DNA of 64,000 nucleotides from Trichocoleus sp. FACHB-46 (GTDB lineage Bacteria; Cyanobacteriota; Cyanobacteriia; FACHB-46): assembly GCF_014695385.1 (NCBI RefSeq), contig NZ_JACJOD010000013.1, positions 248,001-312,000 on the forward strand, in the 5' to 3' direction. A model generated the notes under the pieces. That model searched no databases, was not told where the DNA came from, and was given only the letters and a program-made list of their open reading frames with translations. A program made the translations under genes and the position numbers. Of this stretch, positions 26,346 through 34,302 are shown piece by piece (position 1 is the first letter of the stretch; the number at the start of each line of letters is the position of its first letter).

Positions 26346-27432
26346 GACTTTCCGAGAGACTTTGGGAAAGATCTTCAGCCAGATCCGGGGGGAGATCCTC
26401 TGAAAGGCTTGCTGCTTCCTCCGCCGCCATTTGGTCTAGAGTCTGCCAAATCTCTTGCAGCAAAGGCTCTAGACCGATGCGCGCTACGGCTGAAATCAGA
26501 AAAACAGGCACTTGGCTAAGTTCTCTTAGGTGAGCTGCTACAGCCTCCAAGGTTTGTGCAGCTTCCTCCTGATTCTGGATGGCATCCATTTTATTGAGGG
26601 CAATAATCTGCGGGCGATCGCTGAGCCCCCGACCGTAAGCTTGCAACTCATCTTGAATGACGTGATAAGTCGCGATCGGATCTTCAGTAGTTGCGTCAAT
26701 GAGGTGGAGTAAAAGTCGAGTCCGCTCAATGTGGCGAAGAAAGTCGTGGCCCAAACCTGTACCCAGGTGCGCTCCTTCAATTAAGCCAGGAATATCGGCA
26801 AATACTGTGCCGTCTCCCGTTGGTTTACGCACCACGCCTAAGTTGGGCACCAAGGTCGTAAAGGGATAGTCGGCAATTTTGGGTCGGGCAGCAGATAACA
26901 CCGAAATCAAAGTAGACTTGCCCGCATTGGGTAAGCCAATAATTCCTACTTCCGCCAACAGTTTTAACTCCAGTCGCAGCAAGCGGGACTCACCAGGTAA
27001 GCCAGGCAAGGCTCTTTCAGGAGCGCGGTTATGGTTGCTGAGGAAGTGCTTATTACCCAGCCCGCCTTTGCCACCTTGAGCAATGCAGAAGGTTTGCCCA
27101 GGTGTAATCAAGTCGCCCACTATTTCATCCGTTACGGCATCATAAATCATTGTGCCGCAAGGAACTTCAATGATTCTGTCATCCCCTGATGCTCCTGTGC
27201 GGTTGTTGGGGCCGCCTCGCTCGCCATCTTCCGCCTTAAAGATGTGTGCGTATCTAAAATCAAGCAGGGTTTGCAAATTCTGATCCGCCTTCAAGATCAC
27301 GGAACCACCTCTGCCACCGTTGCCACCAGAAGGCCCCCCTGCAGGTACATACTTTTCACGCCGGAAGGCAACTAAGCCATCACCGCCGTTACCCGCTTGA
27401 ACTTGAATTTCTGCTTGATCAATGAATTGCAT
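26332..27432 (-). CDS. obgE: GTPase ObgE/CgtA
   Basis: Essential ribosome-associated GTPase in 50S assembly and stress response. The 366 residues start with the glycine-rich Obg domain (1-158; e.g. [15 protein letters not shown]), followed by a GTPase domain with P-loop GLPNAGKS, switch [20 protein letters not shown] and SAVARIG. The C-terminal extension is short and acidic ([18 protein letters not shown]). The last 14 bases overlap the convergent beta-lactamase-fold gene. Confidence 0.96.
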   Translation of the reverse strand: MQFIDQAEIQVQAGNGGDGLVAFRREKYVPAGGPSGGNGGRGGSVILKADQNLQTLLDFRYAHIFKAEDGERGGPNNRTGASGDDRIIEVPCGTMIYDAVTDEIVGDLITPGQTFCIAQGGKGGLGNKHFLSNHNRAPERALPGLPGESRLLRLELKLLAEVGIIGLPNAGKSTLISVLSAARPKIADYPFTTLVPNLGVVRKPTGDGTVFADIPGLIEGAHLGTGLGHDFLRHIERTRLLLHLIDATTEDPIATYHVIQDELQAYGRGLSDRPQIIALNKMDAIQNQEEAAQTLEAVAAHLRELSQVPVFLISAVARIGLEPLLQEIWQTLDQMAAEEAASLSEDLPPDLAEDLSQSLSESLIAD

Positions 27433-27588
27433 GAGGATGAAAACTGAAGCGTTTATCTATCCATCATAGGTAACTACTTCTCCCTTGAGTTGAGTTAATT
27501 TCAGCTCGAAGTGTCTGTACCATGACTGTCTCTCCTGAGCGTAACGATTGCAGCGATAATGAGCGATCGCCTCTTCAAAGTAAGTCGG

Positions 27589-27849
27589 TTAGCCATGTTC
27601 GTTAACTTGTTGTTGTAGCCACCCATCTACAGGTTGACCGTCGCGCCGCTTCAGCTCAATTTCGACCACTAAGACTTCCTGGGAACCTGGAGGGGCAGGC
27701 TTTTGATGAAACAAAATTTCGTAGGCCGCAGGGTCTTCGTTGCGCTCCCGCAGCCAATCTTGCACCTTCATCGTGGCAAAGAGCGATTGCCCCTGCTCAA
27801 ACATGCGCGTAATTTGCATTTGCAGGGTGTAGGGGTTGTACCGAGGCAT
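27589..27849 (-). CDS. Conserved cyanobacterial protein, unknown function
   Basis: An 86-residue protein beginning MPRYNPYTLQMQITRMFEQGQSL. The sequence is mixed alpha/beta with a VLVVEIELKRRDG strand region. No catalytic motif, signal peptide or membrane segment was seen. It lies upstream of obgE on the same strand with a 156-base gap. I do not recognise a named domain. Confidence 0.7.
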   Translation of the reverse strand: MPRYNPYTLQMQITRMFEQGQSLFATMKVQDWLRERNEDPAAYEILFHQKPAPPGSQEVLVVEIELKRRDGQPVDGWLQQQVNEHG

Positions 27850-27964
27850 CGCTGACTCCGATCGCTGAACAGTACCCAGATTTTAGCTTGGGGAGCGATC
27901 GGCGGTTTGCGATTAGCAGTTAGCCGAATTCAACCGCTAACAAACAACCACCAATCGCTATAAA

Positions 27965-29593
27965 TTACCGAGCAATGAAGTGCGCCCAAACATTGCCATC
28001 TGGACCTGCGACTCGATCCATGTAGCTGTAGGGATAAAGCAGCTTACGGCCTTCGGTGTCGTAGTAGCCAGATAGAGCATCGCCCCAAGGGTCGTTTACG
28101 ATGAAGCCTTGCGCCGTGTAACCTACCACGCAAACAATATGGCCAGTCGCTGTGAAGTCTCCCCCCATCACGACAGGGCGACCATTGATTAGTTCGTCCT
28201 TTACGGCTGCCCAGTTGCGAGTGGTGCTAAAGCTGGTTTTGAAACCATAGGCCTTAATCATTTCTGAGAGAACCGCATTATCGGTTTGCGATCCTTGGCC
28301 GTAGCGGTTGAGACACCATTGCAAGAGTTCATCCTCTAATTGGCCGCCTTGCGATCGCCGTCCGTAATAGTAAAAAATCATCGCGATCGAGGTGACGTTG
28401 CAAGTCGCCCAGGAATAGCGCGGATTGTCCCGTTGGGAAAAGTAAGGAACATTCAGTTCCACCTGGGGTGGCATCGGGTTGAAGGGCTTGGTGCCCCGCT
28501 TCATTTGGATAAAGTCGGGAAAGATATAGCCCGTGTTGCCAAACTGAGGCAACTCTTCGGTGAGGGAGGCTTTGATGTGGCCATCGGCGATCGCATAACC
28601 TGCCACCCCGTAAACACTGCCTGCCGTTATCGCGAACTTTTCTGAAGCTTGCAGACTGGCGGAATCAACCGGACGTTTTTTGAACACAGTGGTTTTGAGC
28701 ACCGTGGCTGTGAGGGCGTCTGGGTCAAAAGACACAACTTTATTGTTGTGCTTGATCTGAATGTGCTCCCAATAGATATAGCCCGTTTGCCCCAAACCCT
28801 GAATAGGAGTAGCCAGAGACACCCGGAAGTGACCTTTGATCGCAGCGTATCCAGTAATTTGTAAAGTTTGGCCCTGTAACAACTCAGCTTTTTGGTTGGC
28901 TGCTAATGAGGCAGAGTCAGCAGGCTGAGCCTTAATTAAGGTGGTTTGCGTAACCAGAACCTGAGCGCTTAAAGGTGTGTTAGGAACATCGCTGATATTA
29001 AACTTGAAAACCTGTGCTCCCTTGCTGAGTTGCACATGCTCCTCAAAGAAATAGCCGAATTCTCCAATCGGGGCAATGGGCGGGTCAAGCACCACTTTGA
29101 GATGTCCATCCACTGAGCCATAGCGACTGACCTTGAAAGTTTGGCCTGCCTTTACAGCTACCTTCTGCTGAGCGTTGAGACGGGCTGAGTCGATGGCACG
29201 AAACTTAAATAAGGTATCTCGCAAGACTTTTAAGGTTAGCGACTGGCCTACCGTCATCGGGTCAGTGCTGACAGTCAGGTAAATCACTTCATCGTCAACC
29301 AGCTTGCCAGCGCTATCAGTGCCTTTGAGTTTTAGCCAGCGAGAGCCTGCGGCCTTAAAGCCTTGGTTCAAGTTCACTTGCCAAGTGCGCTTTTGAGCAT
29401 CCATCATCACTTCCAAGGGATACTTGTCCTCTGCGGCGAGTGAGACTTTGGCAATTCGTAGTGGGTCATAAGTTCCCTTGAGAACCACGGCCTGATTGAT
29501 CAGAACTTCTCTGGGGCCACTGTAGGTGAGTGCGGGTGGGGCAGAAGCAACGGCTGGACTACTGGGCGGATTTTGGGCTTGGGGGTTGGTCAT
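27965..29593 (-). CDS. C39-like cysteine peptidase with three repeats
   Basis: The C-terminal 170 residues form a papain-like C39 peptidase: Cys398 in SWATCNVTSIAM, His485 in GHIVCVVGY and Asn500-Asp501 in IVNDPWGD are the expected catalytic residues. Before it come three similar repeats of about 68 residues (122-189, 212-279, 297-365). Each has the frame TLxKxxPxDSASL...GQxxxVxGYxxxxGHxKVxL...GxxGYIFxxxIQ, an SH3-like layout often used for substrate binding. Residues 20-110 look like a bacterial Ig-like domain. No signal peptide is apparent, so export, if any, is non-classical. It is not linked to bacteriocin genes. Confidence 0.85.
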   Translation of the reverse strand: MTNPQAQNPPSSPAVASAPPALTYSGPREVLINQAVVLKGTYDPLRIAKVSLAAEDKYPLEVMMDAQKRTWQVNLNQGFKAAGSRWLKLKGTDSAGKLVDDEVIYLTVSTDPMTVGQSLTLKVLRDTLFKFRAIDSARLNAQQKVAVKAGQTFKVSRYGSVDGHLKVVLDPPIAPIGEFGYFFEEHVQLSKGAQVFKFNISDVPNTPLSAQVLVTQTTLIKAQPADSASLAANQKAELLQGQTLQITGYAAIKGHFRVSLATPIQGLGQTGYIYWEHIQIKHNNKVVSFDPDALTATVLKTTVFKKRPVDSASLQASEKFAITAGSVYGVAGYAIADGHIKASLTEELPQFGNTGYIFPDFIQMKRGTKPFNPMPPQVELNVPYFSQRDNPRYSWATCNVTSIAMIFYYYGRRSQGGQLEDELLQWCLNRYGQGSQTDNAVLSEMIKAYGFKTSFSTTRNWAAVKDELINGRPVVMGGDFTATGHIVCVVGYTAQGFIVNDPWGDALSGYYDTEGRKLLYPYSYMDRVAGPDGNVWAHFIAR

Positions 29594-29951
29594 AGTGTCC
29601 TCAGTCGGTCGATGACTCTTTCTTCTAGTCTTCTATCTAGAGTGGCGACTTCATCCTATGGAAGTGGCACCCTTCAACTTGAATTCTGAATGGCTATGCT
29701 TCTGATTGCTCACTCAAGGCAGGGGGCAGAGGCAAAGCACTCAGGGCAACTACAGTTGGAATGGAATACTTTCCGACACATGTCAAAAATTAGGTCAGGC
29801 ACTCCTAGCGCTAAGCTACTTCCTGCTGCTCTGACACCCATCTGGCAGAAGGCTGAAAAGAAAAGTCCCAAGATGATGGCAACCTTGGGACTTAACAACA
29901 TAAATGAAATTAAACAGTACTAATCAAAAATCACTAACGCAGTGCTAGGGG
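29594..29951. other. Intergenic region, 358 bases
   Basis: Holds the upstream region of the C39 peptidase gene and, on its right side, the terminator of prxQ. Small ORFs on either strand run through the terminator stem and are not believable. Confidence 0.5.
29855..29893 (-). terminator. Rho-independent terminator of prxQ
   Basis: Perfect 10-base stem AAGTCCCAAG / CTTGGGACTT (29863-29872 and 29884-29893) with an 11-base loop. On the minus strand it is followed by a T-rich run (TTTTCTTTT). It lies 58 bases after the prxQ stop. Confidence 0.8.
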
Positions 29952-30389
29952 CTATACACCCAAGTCAGCCAAAATATCAGTTGCATGGGTGTCGGTCTTC
30001 ACAGTGGTGTAGACATTGCTGATGGTGCCGTTGCTGCCAATGACGTAGGTGACACGCTTGGCATAACCACCCCCATCGACATCGTAAGCTTTCGTGATGG
30101 CACCGTTGACATCGGCGAGGAGAGGGAAGGGGAGATTAAACTTCTCTGTAAACTTCTGGTGAGAGGTTTCGTCATCAATGCTGACACCTAGCACCACAAT
30201 GTCTTTGCCTTGATACTGGCTGTAGTTGTCTCGGAAGCTGCAAGCTTGTTTGGTGCAACCGGGCGTATCGTCTTTGGGGTAGAAGTACAGCACAACCGCC
30301 TTGCCTGCAAAGTCAGACAGCGAAACAGTATTACCGTTGGTGTCTTTGGCTGTAAATGCGGGGGCAGTATCGCCAACAGATAAAGGCAT
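29952..30389 (-). CDS. bcp: Thioredoxin-dependent peroxiredoxin PrxQ/Bcp
   Basis: Reduces hydrogen peroxide and alkyl hydroperoxides using thioredoxin. The 145 residues contain the peroxidatic Cys45 in DDTPGCTKQAC and a resolving Cys50 five residues later, the spacing that defines the PrxQ/BCP class. The N-terminus (GDTAPAFTAKDTNGNTVSL) is typical. No transit or signal peptide. It is monocistronic, with its own terminator. Confidence 0.94.
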   Translation of the reverse strand: MPLSVGDTAPAFTAKDTNGNTVSLSDFAGKAVVLYFYPKDDTPGCTKQACSFRDNYSQYQGKDIVVLGVSIDDETSHQKFTEKFNLPFPLLADVNGAITKAYDVDGGGYAKRVTYVIGSNGTISNVYTTVKTDTHATDILADLGV

Positions 30390-30701
30390 AGATTTGGCTT
30401 CCTTCTAGTTTCTAGGTTCAGTTCCAGATTGTAACTTACCGAGCTTTTTACAGCCCTAGCGGGAGTGATTCCAGAAGGAGGCGATCGCTGCCTATTCCTT
30501 GAGGTTGAACCGTAAAACGTAAAGTTATACTTCAGGCGCTTGATCAAGTACTTTGATATTCTGTAGTCTTTGTTACAGAAATATTTTTAGTTCTTAGCGG
30601 CAGAGTCGCTTAACTGATAGTAATCTGCCAATTGATTTAGCAGTTGCTACTCAATCTCAGACTAAAGCCCAGGCTAAGACTCAAATTAAGGAAACTGACT
30701 T
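30390..30701. other. Divergent intergenic region
   Basis: About 310 bases between divergent prxQ and the small protein gene at 30702. AT-rich; no clear element was found other than the promoter space both genes need. Confidence 0.45.
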
Positions 30702-30953
30702 ATGAAAGCTCAAATGCAATATTCCCAAACTGCTTTTGCTCAGACTGCTAACTTTTGCTGGCTCCCTGGCCTGGCTCCCGCCCCTACTGAAGCCGAGGCT
30801 TCTACTTGGGTGCATTTGCTCCAGCCTCCCAGCACTTTTAGCTATGACGAAGCTTTGCTAATTTGTCAGCAGTCTGAAGATGAGTGGCTGGCTTGGGTGC
30901 CTGAGCACGGTGAAGTAGTGCTGCACGTCAATCAGTTTTATCGCGCTGCTTAA
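30702..30953 (+). CDS. Small protein of unknown function
   Basis: An 83-residue acidic, Trp-rich protein with ATG start. The C-terminal half STFSYDEALLICQQSEDEWLAWVPEHGEVVLH reads like a compact domain. The first 25 residues are less regular and lack a clear signal peptide. It lies divergent to prxQ and convergent to the ghaB gene. I do not recognise a family. Confidence 0.6.
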   Translation: MKAQMQYSQTAFAQTANFCWLPGLAPAPTEAEASTWVHLLQPPSTFSYDEALLICQQSEDEWLAWVPEHGEVVLHVNQFYRAA

Positions 30954-31029
30954 CTGAGTCAGGCTCCACAGGGAGTACTTACAGTTGACTTGAGGCGACG
31001 CGATCGCCTCATCCAATGCTAATCCGATG

Positions 31030-31758
31030 TTAATGAGTAGCGGCTAGCTCTACAGTCTCCACATCATTATCACTATCACTGGGTTTAAGGAGTGATACTT
31101 GAGTGCGTACCCACTCAAACCAAGCCTCCAAGCCTTCCCCAGTTTTGGTGGAAACCGGAATGATGGTGGCATGAGGATTCATTTGCCGCACATTCGCCAC
31201 AATCTGTTGAATATCCACTTCCAAGTAGGGCGCTAAATCCATCTTGGTAATCAGTAAGCAGTTCGCTTCTTGGAACATCACTGGGTATTTCAGTGGCTTA
31301 TCTTCGCCCTCGGTGATGCTGAGCAGCGCGATCTTGGCATGCTCACCCACTTCAAACTCGGCTGGGCAAACTAGATTCCCCACGTTTTCCACCAAAACCA
31401 AATCGAACTCATTGGGGTTGTATTGGTGAGAAAACTGATGCAAACCGCCTGCTACCATCTTGGAGTCGAGGTGGCACGAGCGCCCTGTATTGATGGCAAT
31501 GACTGGAACGCCATATTGCCGCAAGCGATCGGCATCTAGTTCGGTGGTCATGTCACCTTCAATCACTGCAATTTTTAGCTCACTGGTTAAAGCGGCTAGA
31601 GTCCGTTCTAGTAGGGCCGTTTTGCCAGCGCCGGGACTGCTCATGAGGTTGAAACAGGTGATACCCCACTGATCAAAATGTGCCCGATTGTGGTCAGCTC
31701 CCGCTTGGTTGACGTGGAGTAGGTTAATGCCAAGGGCAGCGTCGAAGGTTTGGTGCAT
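31030..31758 (-). CDS. ghaB: HypB-like nickel GTPase of guanidine hydrolase (GhaB)
   Basis: GTPase that helps deliver Ni2+ to a target enzyme. The 242 residues show P-loop [15 protein letters not shown], the metal/G-domain motif [29 protein letters not shown] and the base-specificity loop ITKMDL. The N-terminal histidine-rich nickel store of some HypB proteins is missing. It is the third gene of a riboswitch-controlled unit with a ureohydrolase and HypA-like gene. That context matches the GhaA/GhaB chaperones of cyanobacterial guanidine hydrolase, so hydrogenase maturation is less likely. A shared role cannot be excluded without the rest of the genome. Confidence 0.85.
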   Translation of the reverse strand: MHQTFDAALGINLLHVNQAGADHNRAHFDQWGITCFNLMSSPGAGKTALLERTLAALTSELKIAVIEGDMTTELDADRLRQYGVPVIAINTGRSCHLDSKMVAGGLHQFSHQYNPNEFDLVLVENVGNLVCPAEFEVGEHAKIALLSITEGEDKPLKYPVMFQEANCLLITKMDLAPYLEVDIQQIVANVRQMNPHATIIPVSTKTGEGLEAWFEWVRTQVSLLKPSDSDNDVETVELAATH

Positions 31759-31808
31759 GAGTTTCAGTGAGGGGGAAGGGGTGAGGAGTGAGAGGTCAGA
31801 AGGAAGGG

Positions 31809-32207
31809 TTAAGCGATCGCTGCGTTAGCTGGGTCAGAATTAACAGCGTCAGCAGTAGCAACAGAGTATTCAATGCGATCGATTTTGAGTTCGCGGCCAG
31901 ATCGGATGTCTTCCATCGGGGATTGGCATTGGGGACAGGCATATTGCAGACCAATCTCAGGGGCGTATTCTGCTTGGCAACGGTGACAGAAAGCAATTAA
32001 AAGAGTTTCTGCGATCGCCAGTTCTGCGCCTTCGAGAAAGGTGTTGCGCGTCTGCACTTCAAAGGCAAATTGCAGACTGACAGGTTCCACACAAGTGCAT
32101 TTGCCCACAGTTAGGTGAACTCGGCTTACCTTAGGTTGTTCTGGCTGCGCTTCCCACCAGTCCTTAACTGTGAGAATGAGGGCTTTGGTCATATCAGTTT
32201 CGTGCAT
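31809..32207 (-). CDS. ghaA: HypA-like nickel chaperone of guanidine hydrolase (GhaA)
   Basis: Small metallochaperone that binds Ni2+ through its N-terminus (Met-His-Glu, present here as [10 protein letters not shown]) and carries a structural zinc at two CxxC pairs (CHRC and CPQC). The 132 residues end with an Ala/Asn-rich tail. It starts 3 bases after the ureohydrolase stop and precedes ghaB by 50 bases, so the three are cotranscribed. Naming follows the guanidine hydrolase context; by sequence alone it would be called HypA. Confidence 0.85.
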   Translation of the reverse strand: MHETDMTKALILTVKDWWEAQPEQPKVSRVHLTVGKCTCVEPVSLQFAFEVQTRNTFLEGAELAIAETLLIAFCHRCQAEYAPEIGLQYACPQCQSPMEDIRSGRELKIDRIEYSVATADAVNSDPANAAIA

Positions 32208-32210
32208 ACC

Positions 32211-33407
32211 TTAGCTCCACTCCGCGACCAATTCTGGGGTTGCCTCGGGATGAATGAAACTGGCCTTTTCTTTACGCGGTAGTTGCCCGGACAAGACCAG
32301 ATGAGCCATTGTGTCGCAAATGACGCGAGTCGCCATTAAAGAGGTGATGTCGCTGATGTCGTAGGGAGGGGAAACTTCTACGATTTCAAGACCGCAAACA
32401 GGGGCACGCTGGACAATTTTGCCGAGGAGATAGAGGGCTTCGCGCGGCATGAGGCCACCGGGTTCGGGCCAACCTGTACCAGGGACAAACCCAGCGTCAA
32501 TGCAGTCAATGTCAAAGCTAATGTATACGCAGTCAGTGCCATCCATAGCCCGCTCTAGAGCAAACTCTACGGCTGCATCTAGGCCCATTTCCATAATGTC
32601 TGTAACAGTCAAGATGTTGGTGTTCCGCTCGCGGCAAACTTTCACGCCTTGTCGAGGCACTTGCCAGCCCCCAATGCCTAACTGCACCAAGTTCTTGGGA
32701 GGTGCATTCTTGATGTTGTTGGCATGGAACCAAGGGCAGGTATGCATGCGCTCGTCTAGGTCAGTCTCTTGGGTATCCACATGGCGATCGAAGTGAATAA
32801 TGCCAACTTTTTTATCCCCTAGGTGCCGACAGATGCCCCGAACCGTAGGATAACCAATCGAATGATCGCCGCCCATAATGATGGGAAAAGCACCCGAACT
32901 AAAAACGTGGGCAATGCCCTTAGAAATCTGATCAAATGATTTTTCGTTATTCGCAGGGATGGTGAAAATATCCCCCACATCACAGAGGGTAATTTGCTCT
33001 CTCAGGTCAATGCCCAGTTCAAAGTTGTAAGGGGTATAAAGCGCTGAGATCCGGCGAATTCCTTGGGGGCCAAAGCGAGTTCCGGGGCGATAGGTAGTAC
33101 CCGAATCATGGGGAACTCCCACGATCGCGACATCATATTCCCCGACTCTTCTCACATCTTCTAAATAAGGCGCTTTGAGAAAAGTATTGATGCCTGCATA
33201 GTGCGGCAATTCTCCGCGAGAAAAAGTGGGAATGGTGCGATCGCGAATACTTTCGGCAGCTTCTAAACCATACTCCAAGCCTCTAGAGACTTCTTGTTGC
33301 CAGCCAGTCAGGGGCAGATGAGTCTCCAGTTCTAGGGCACGATTGGCTTCAGTTTGGCGCTGCGGTGAGTCGCCATTAGGACTTCGAAAAAGTGAATCTT
33401 CAGTCAT
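32211..33407 (-). CDS. gdmH: Nickel-dependent guanidine hydrolase (GdmH), ureohydrolase family
   Basis: Would convert guanidine to urea and ammonia. The start is set at the ATG at 33407 (MTEDSLFRSP), giving 398 residues; upstream codons run back into the riboswitch leader. The family metal site is visible in GGDHSIGYP, HFDRHVDTQE (a DRHVD form instead of the usual DAHxD) and SFDIDCIDAG. The loop PGTGWPEPGG has Trp where agmatinases usually have Thr. The N-terminal extension of about 90 residues is longer than in agmatinase. A guanidine-I riboswitch upstream and nickel chaperones downstream support guanidine, not agmatine, as substrate. Confidence 0.88.
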   Translation of the reverse strand: MTEDSLFRSPNGDSPQRQTEANRALELETHLPLTGWQQEVSRGLEYGLEAAESIRDRTIPTFSRGELPHYAGINTFLKAPYLEDVRRVGEYDVAIVGVPHDSGTTYRPGTRFGPQGIRRISALYTPYNFELGIDLREQITLCDVGDIFTIPANNEKSFDQISKGIAHVFSSGAFPIIMGGDHSIGYPTVRGICRHLGDKKVGIIHFDRHVDTQETDLDERMHTCPWFHANNIKNAPPKNLVQLGIGGWQVPRQGVKVCRERNTNILTVTDIMEMGLDAAVEFALERAMDGTDCVYISFDIDCIDAGFVPGTGWPEPGGLMPREALYLLGKIVQRAPVCGLEIVEVSPPYDISDITSLMATRVICDTMAHLVLSGQLPRKEKASFIHPEATPELVAEWS

Positions 33408-33455
33408 GGTTTGTGGCGATGCGAGTGGACTAAAAAACAGAGAAAATTGCAACAC

Positions 33456-33505
33456 AAAAGCCCAGGAGAGCCATAGCAGTTCAACTCTGCTACGTACCTC
33501 CCGGG
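33456..33505 (-). terminator. Riboswitch-linked intrinsic terminator
   Basis: On the minus strand, GCCCGGGAG (the 3' strand of the guanidine aptamer) can pair with CTCCTGGGC (33460-33468) through one G-U pair, followed by TTTT. A small AGCAG/CTGCT hairpin sits inside. The aptamer and terminator share the same strand, so only one can form. Guanidine binding would be expected to block termination. Confidence 0.85.
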
Positions 33506-33625
33506 CTTTTTTCCCGCCGTGTGACCAGCTAGTGTTTCTACAAAATTGCCGAAATACTAAAGACTGGTTGCCTCTCTCGGACCAGACGTTTGAGCCATCA
33601 AAACTAAAACCGGAACCCTAGAAGC
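33496..33625 (-). promoter_or_regulatory. Guanidine-I (ykkC) riboswitch
   Basis: Read on the minus strand, the leader of gdmH contains all the conserved blocks in order: CTAGGGTTCCGG, CTGGTCCGAGAGAGGC, then ACACGGCGGG, A-rich, and GCCCGGGAGG. These are the hallmark segments of the guanidine-I riboswitch class that binds free guanidine. It lies about 90 bases upstream of the gdmH start and overlaps an intrinsic terminator, giving a transcriptional ON switch. Confidence 0.95.
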
Positions 33626-33844
33626 AATTAAATTGTTGTGATAGTTCTAGCAACAGCACAAAAGCAATTGTGTATTGAAAAATACAAAGTTTCGCGATCG
33701 CGAAACCTGAAGGCAATCTGACAGACCTTCCGGACTGGTGGCGATATCGCTGAGAATCTAAGATTAGGAGATAATGCAAGCAACTGTAATTTCAGCTAGC
33801 TGCGTTACAGCTTGATTTTTGACTCAACATCCTTGTGCTTCTCA

Positions 33845-34255
33845 ATGACTGTAGTCAATCCCAACCGTTCTAGAACCATTCACTATCCCAGCCGAACCGT
33901 CAAGCGAGCTAAGCAGGCCATGCGTTGTGCTCCATTTCGGGGCTACTTGTTTGTCACCATGCACCAGCAAAGCGTCTCCCTACAGGCGATCGCGGGGTCC
34001 GCTGGAGTACAGCAGCAATATACACGCCAGCCACTATCAGAATTGAAGGCTGAGAGTGCTTTGCTATGGTTAATCCAAGTGGGAGTGCTACGGCGAGAAG
34101 TAGATGGTCAGGGTTTGACGGATAGTTTTCGGCTCACGCCCCTTGGTCGGCAAATCGTAGAGCAGTGGCAACTGCAAGGAGGAAATTGGCCTAGTGCAAC
34201 GCTATGGGACCACCTCTATAACGCCTTGAACCGTTGGGTAAGACTACCTATTTAG
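33845..34255 (+). CDS. Conserved protein, Npun_F0494-like
   Basis: A 136-residue protein from the ATG at 33845 (MTVVNPNRSRT); the longer TTG-start version is not favoured. The N-terminus TIHYPSRTVKRAKQAMRCAPFRG is the recognisable block. The middle (QSVSLQAIAGSAGVQ...LTDSFRLTPLGRQIV) resembles a winged-helix DNA-binding domain. I recall this family as Npun_F0494 proteins, with no established function. It lies 47 bases before cobQ on the same strand. Confidence 0.7.
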   Translation: MTVVNPNRSRTIHYPSRTVKRAKQAMRCAPFRGYLFVTMHQQSVSLQAIAGSAGVQQQYTRQPLSELKAESALLWLIQVGVLRREVDGQGLTDSFRLTPLGRQIVEQWQLQGGNWPSATLWDHLYNALNRWVRLPI

Positions 34256-34302
34256 TCGGTGCTGATGAATGATTGAAATGGGATAGCCAGCGAGGACCTC
34301 GG

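Noticed and set aside
29710-29901. 63-residue Cys-containing ORF on the minus strand with a signal-like start
   Set aside because: Its first codons are the prxQ terminator stem, so the hydrophobic start is incidental.
31030-32207. HypA and HypB as hydrogenase maturation genes
   Set aside because: No hydrogenase or other hyp gene is present, and they share a transcript with the guanidine hydrolase.
32211-33455. Agmatinase and polyamine metabolism as function
   Set aside because: The guanidine-I riboswitch, the nickel chaperones and the altered metal-site motif point to guanidine.
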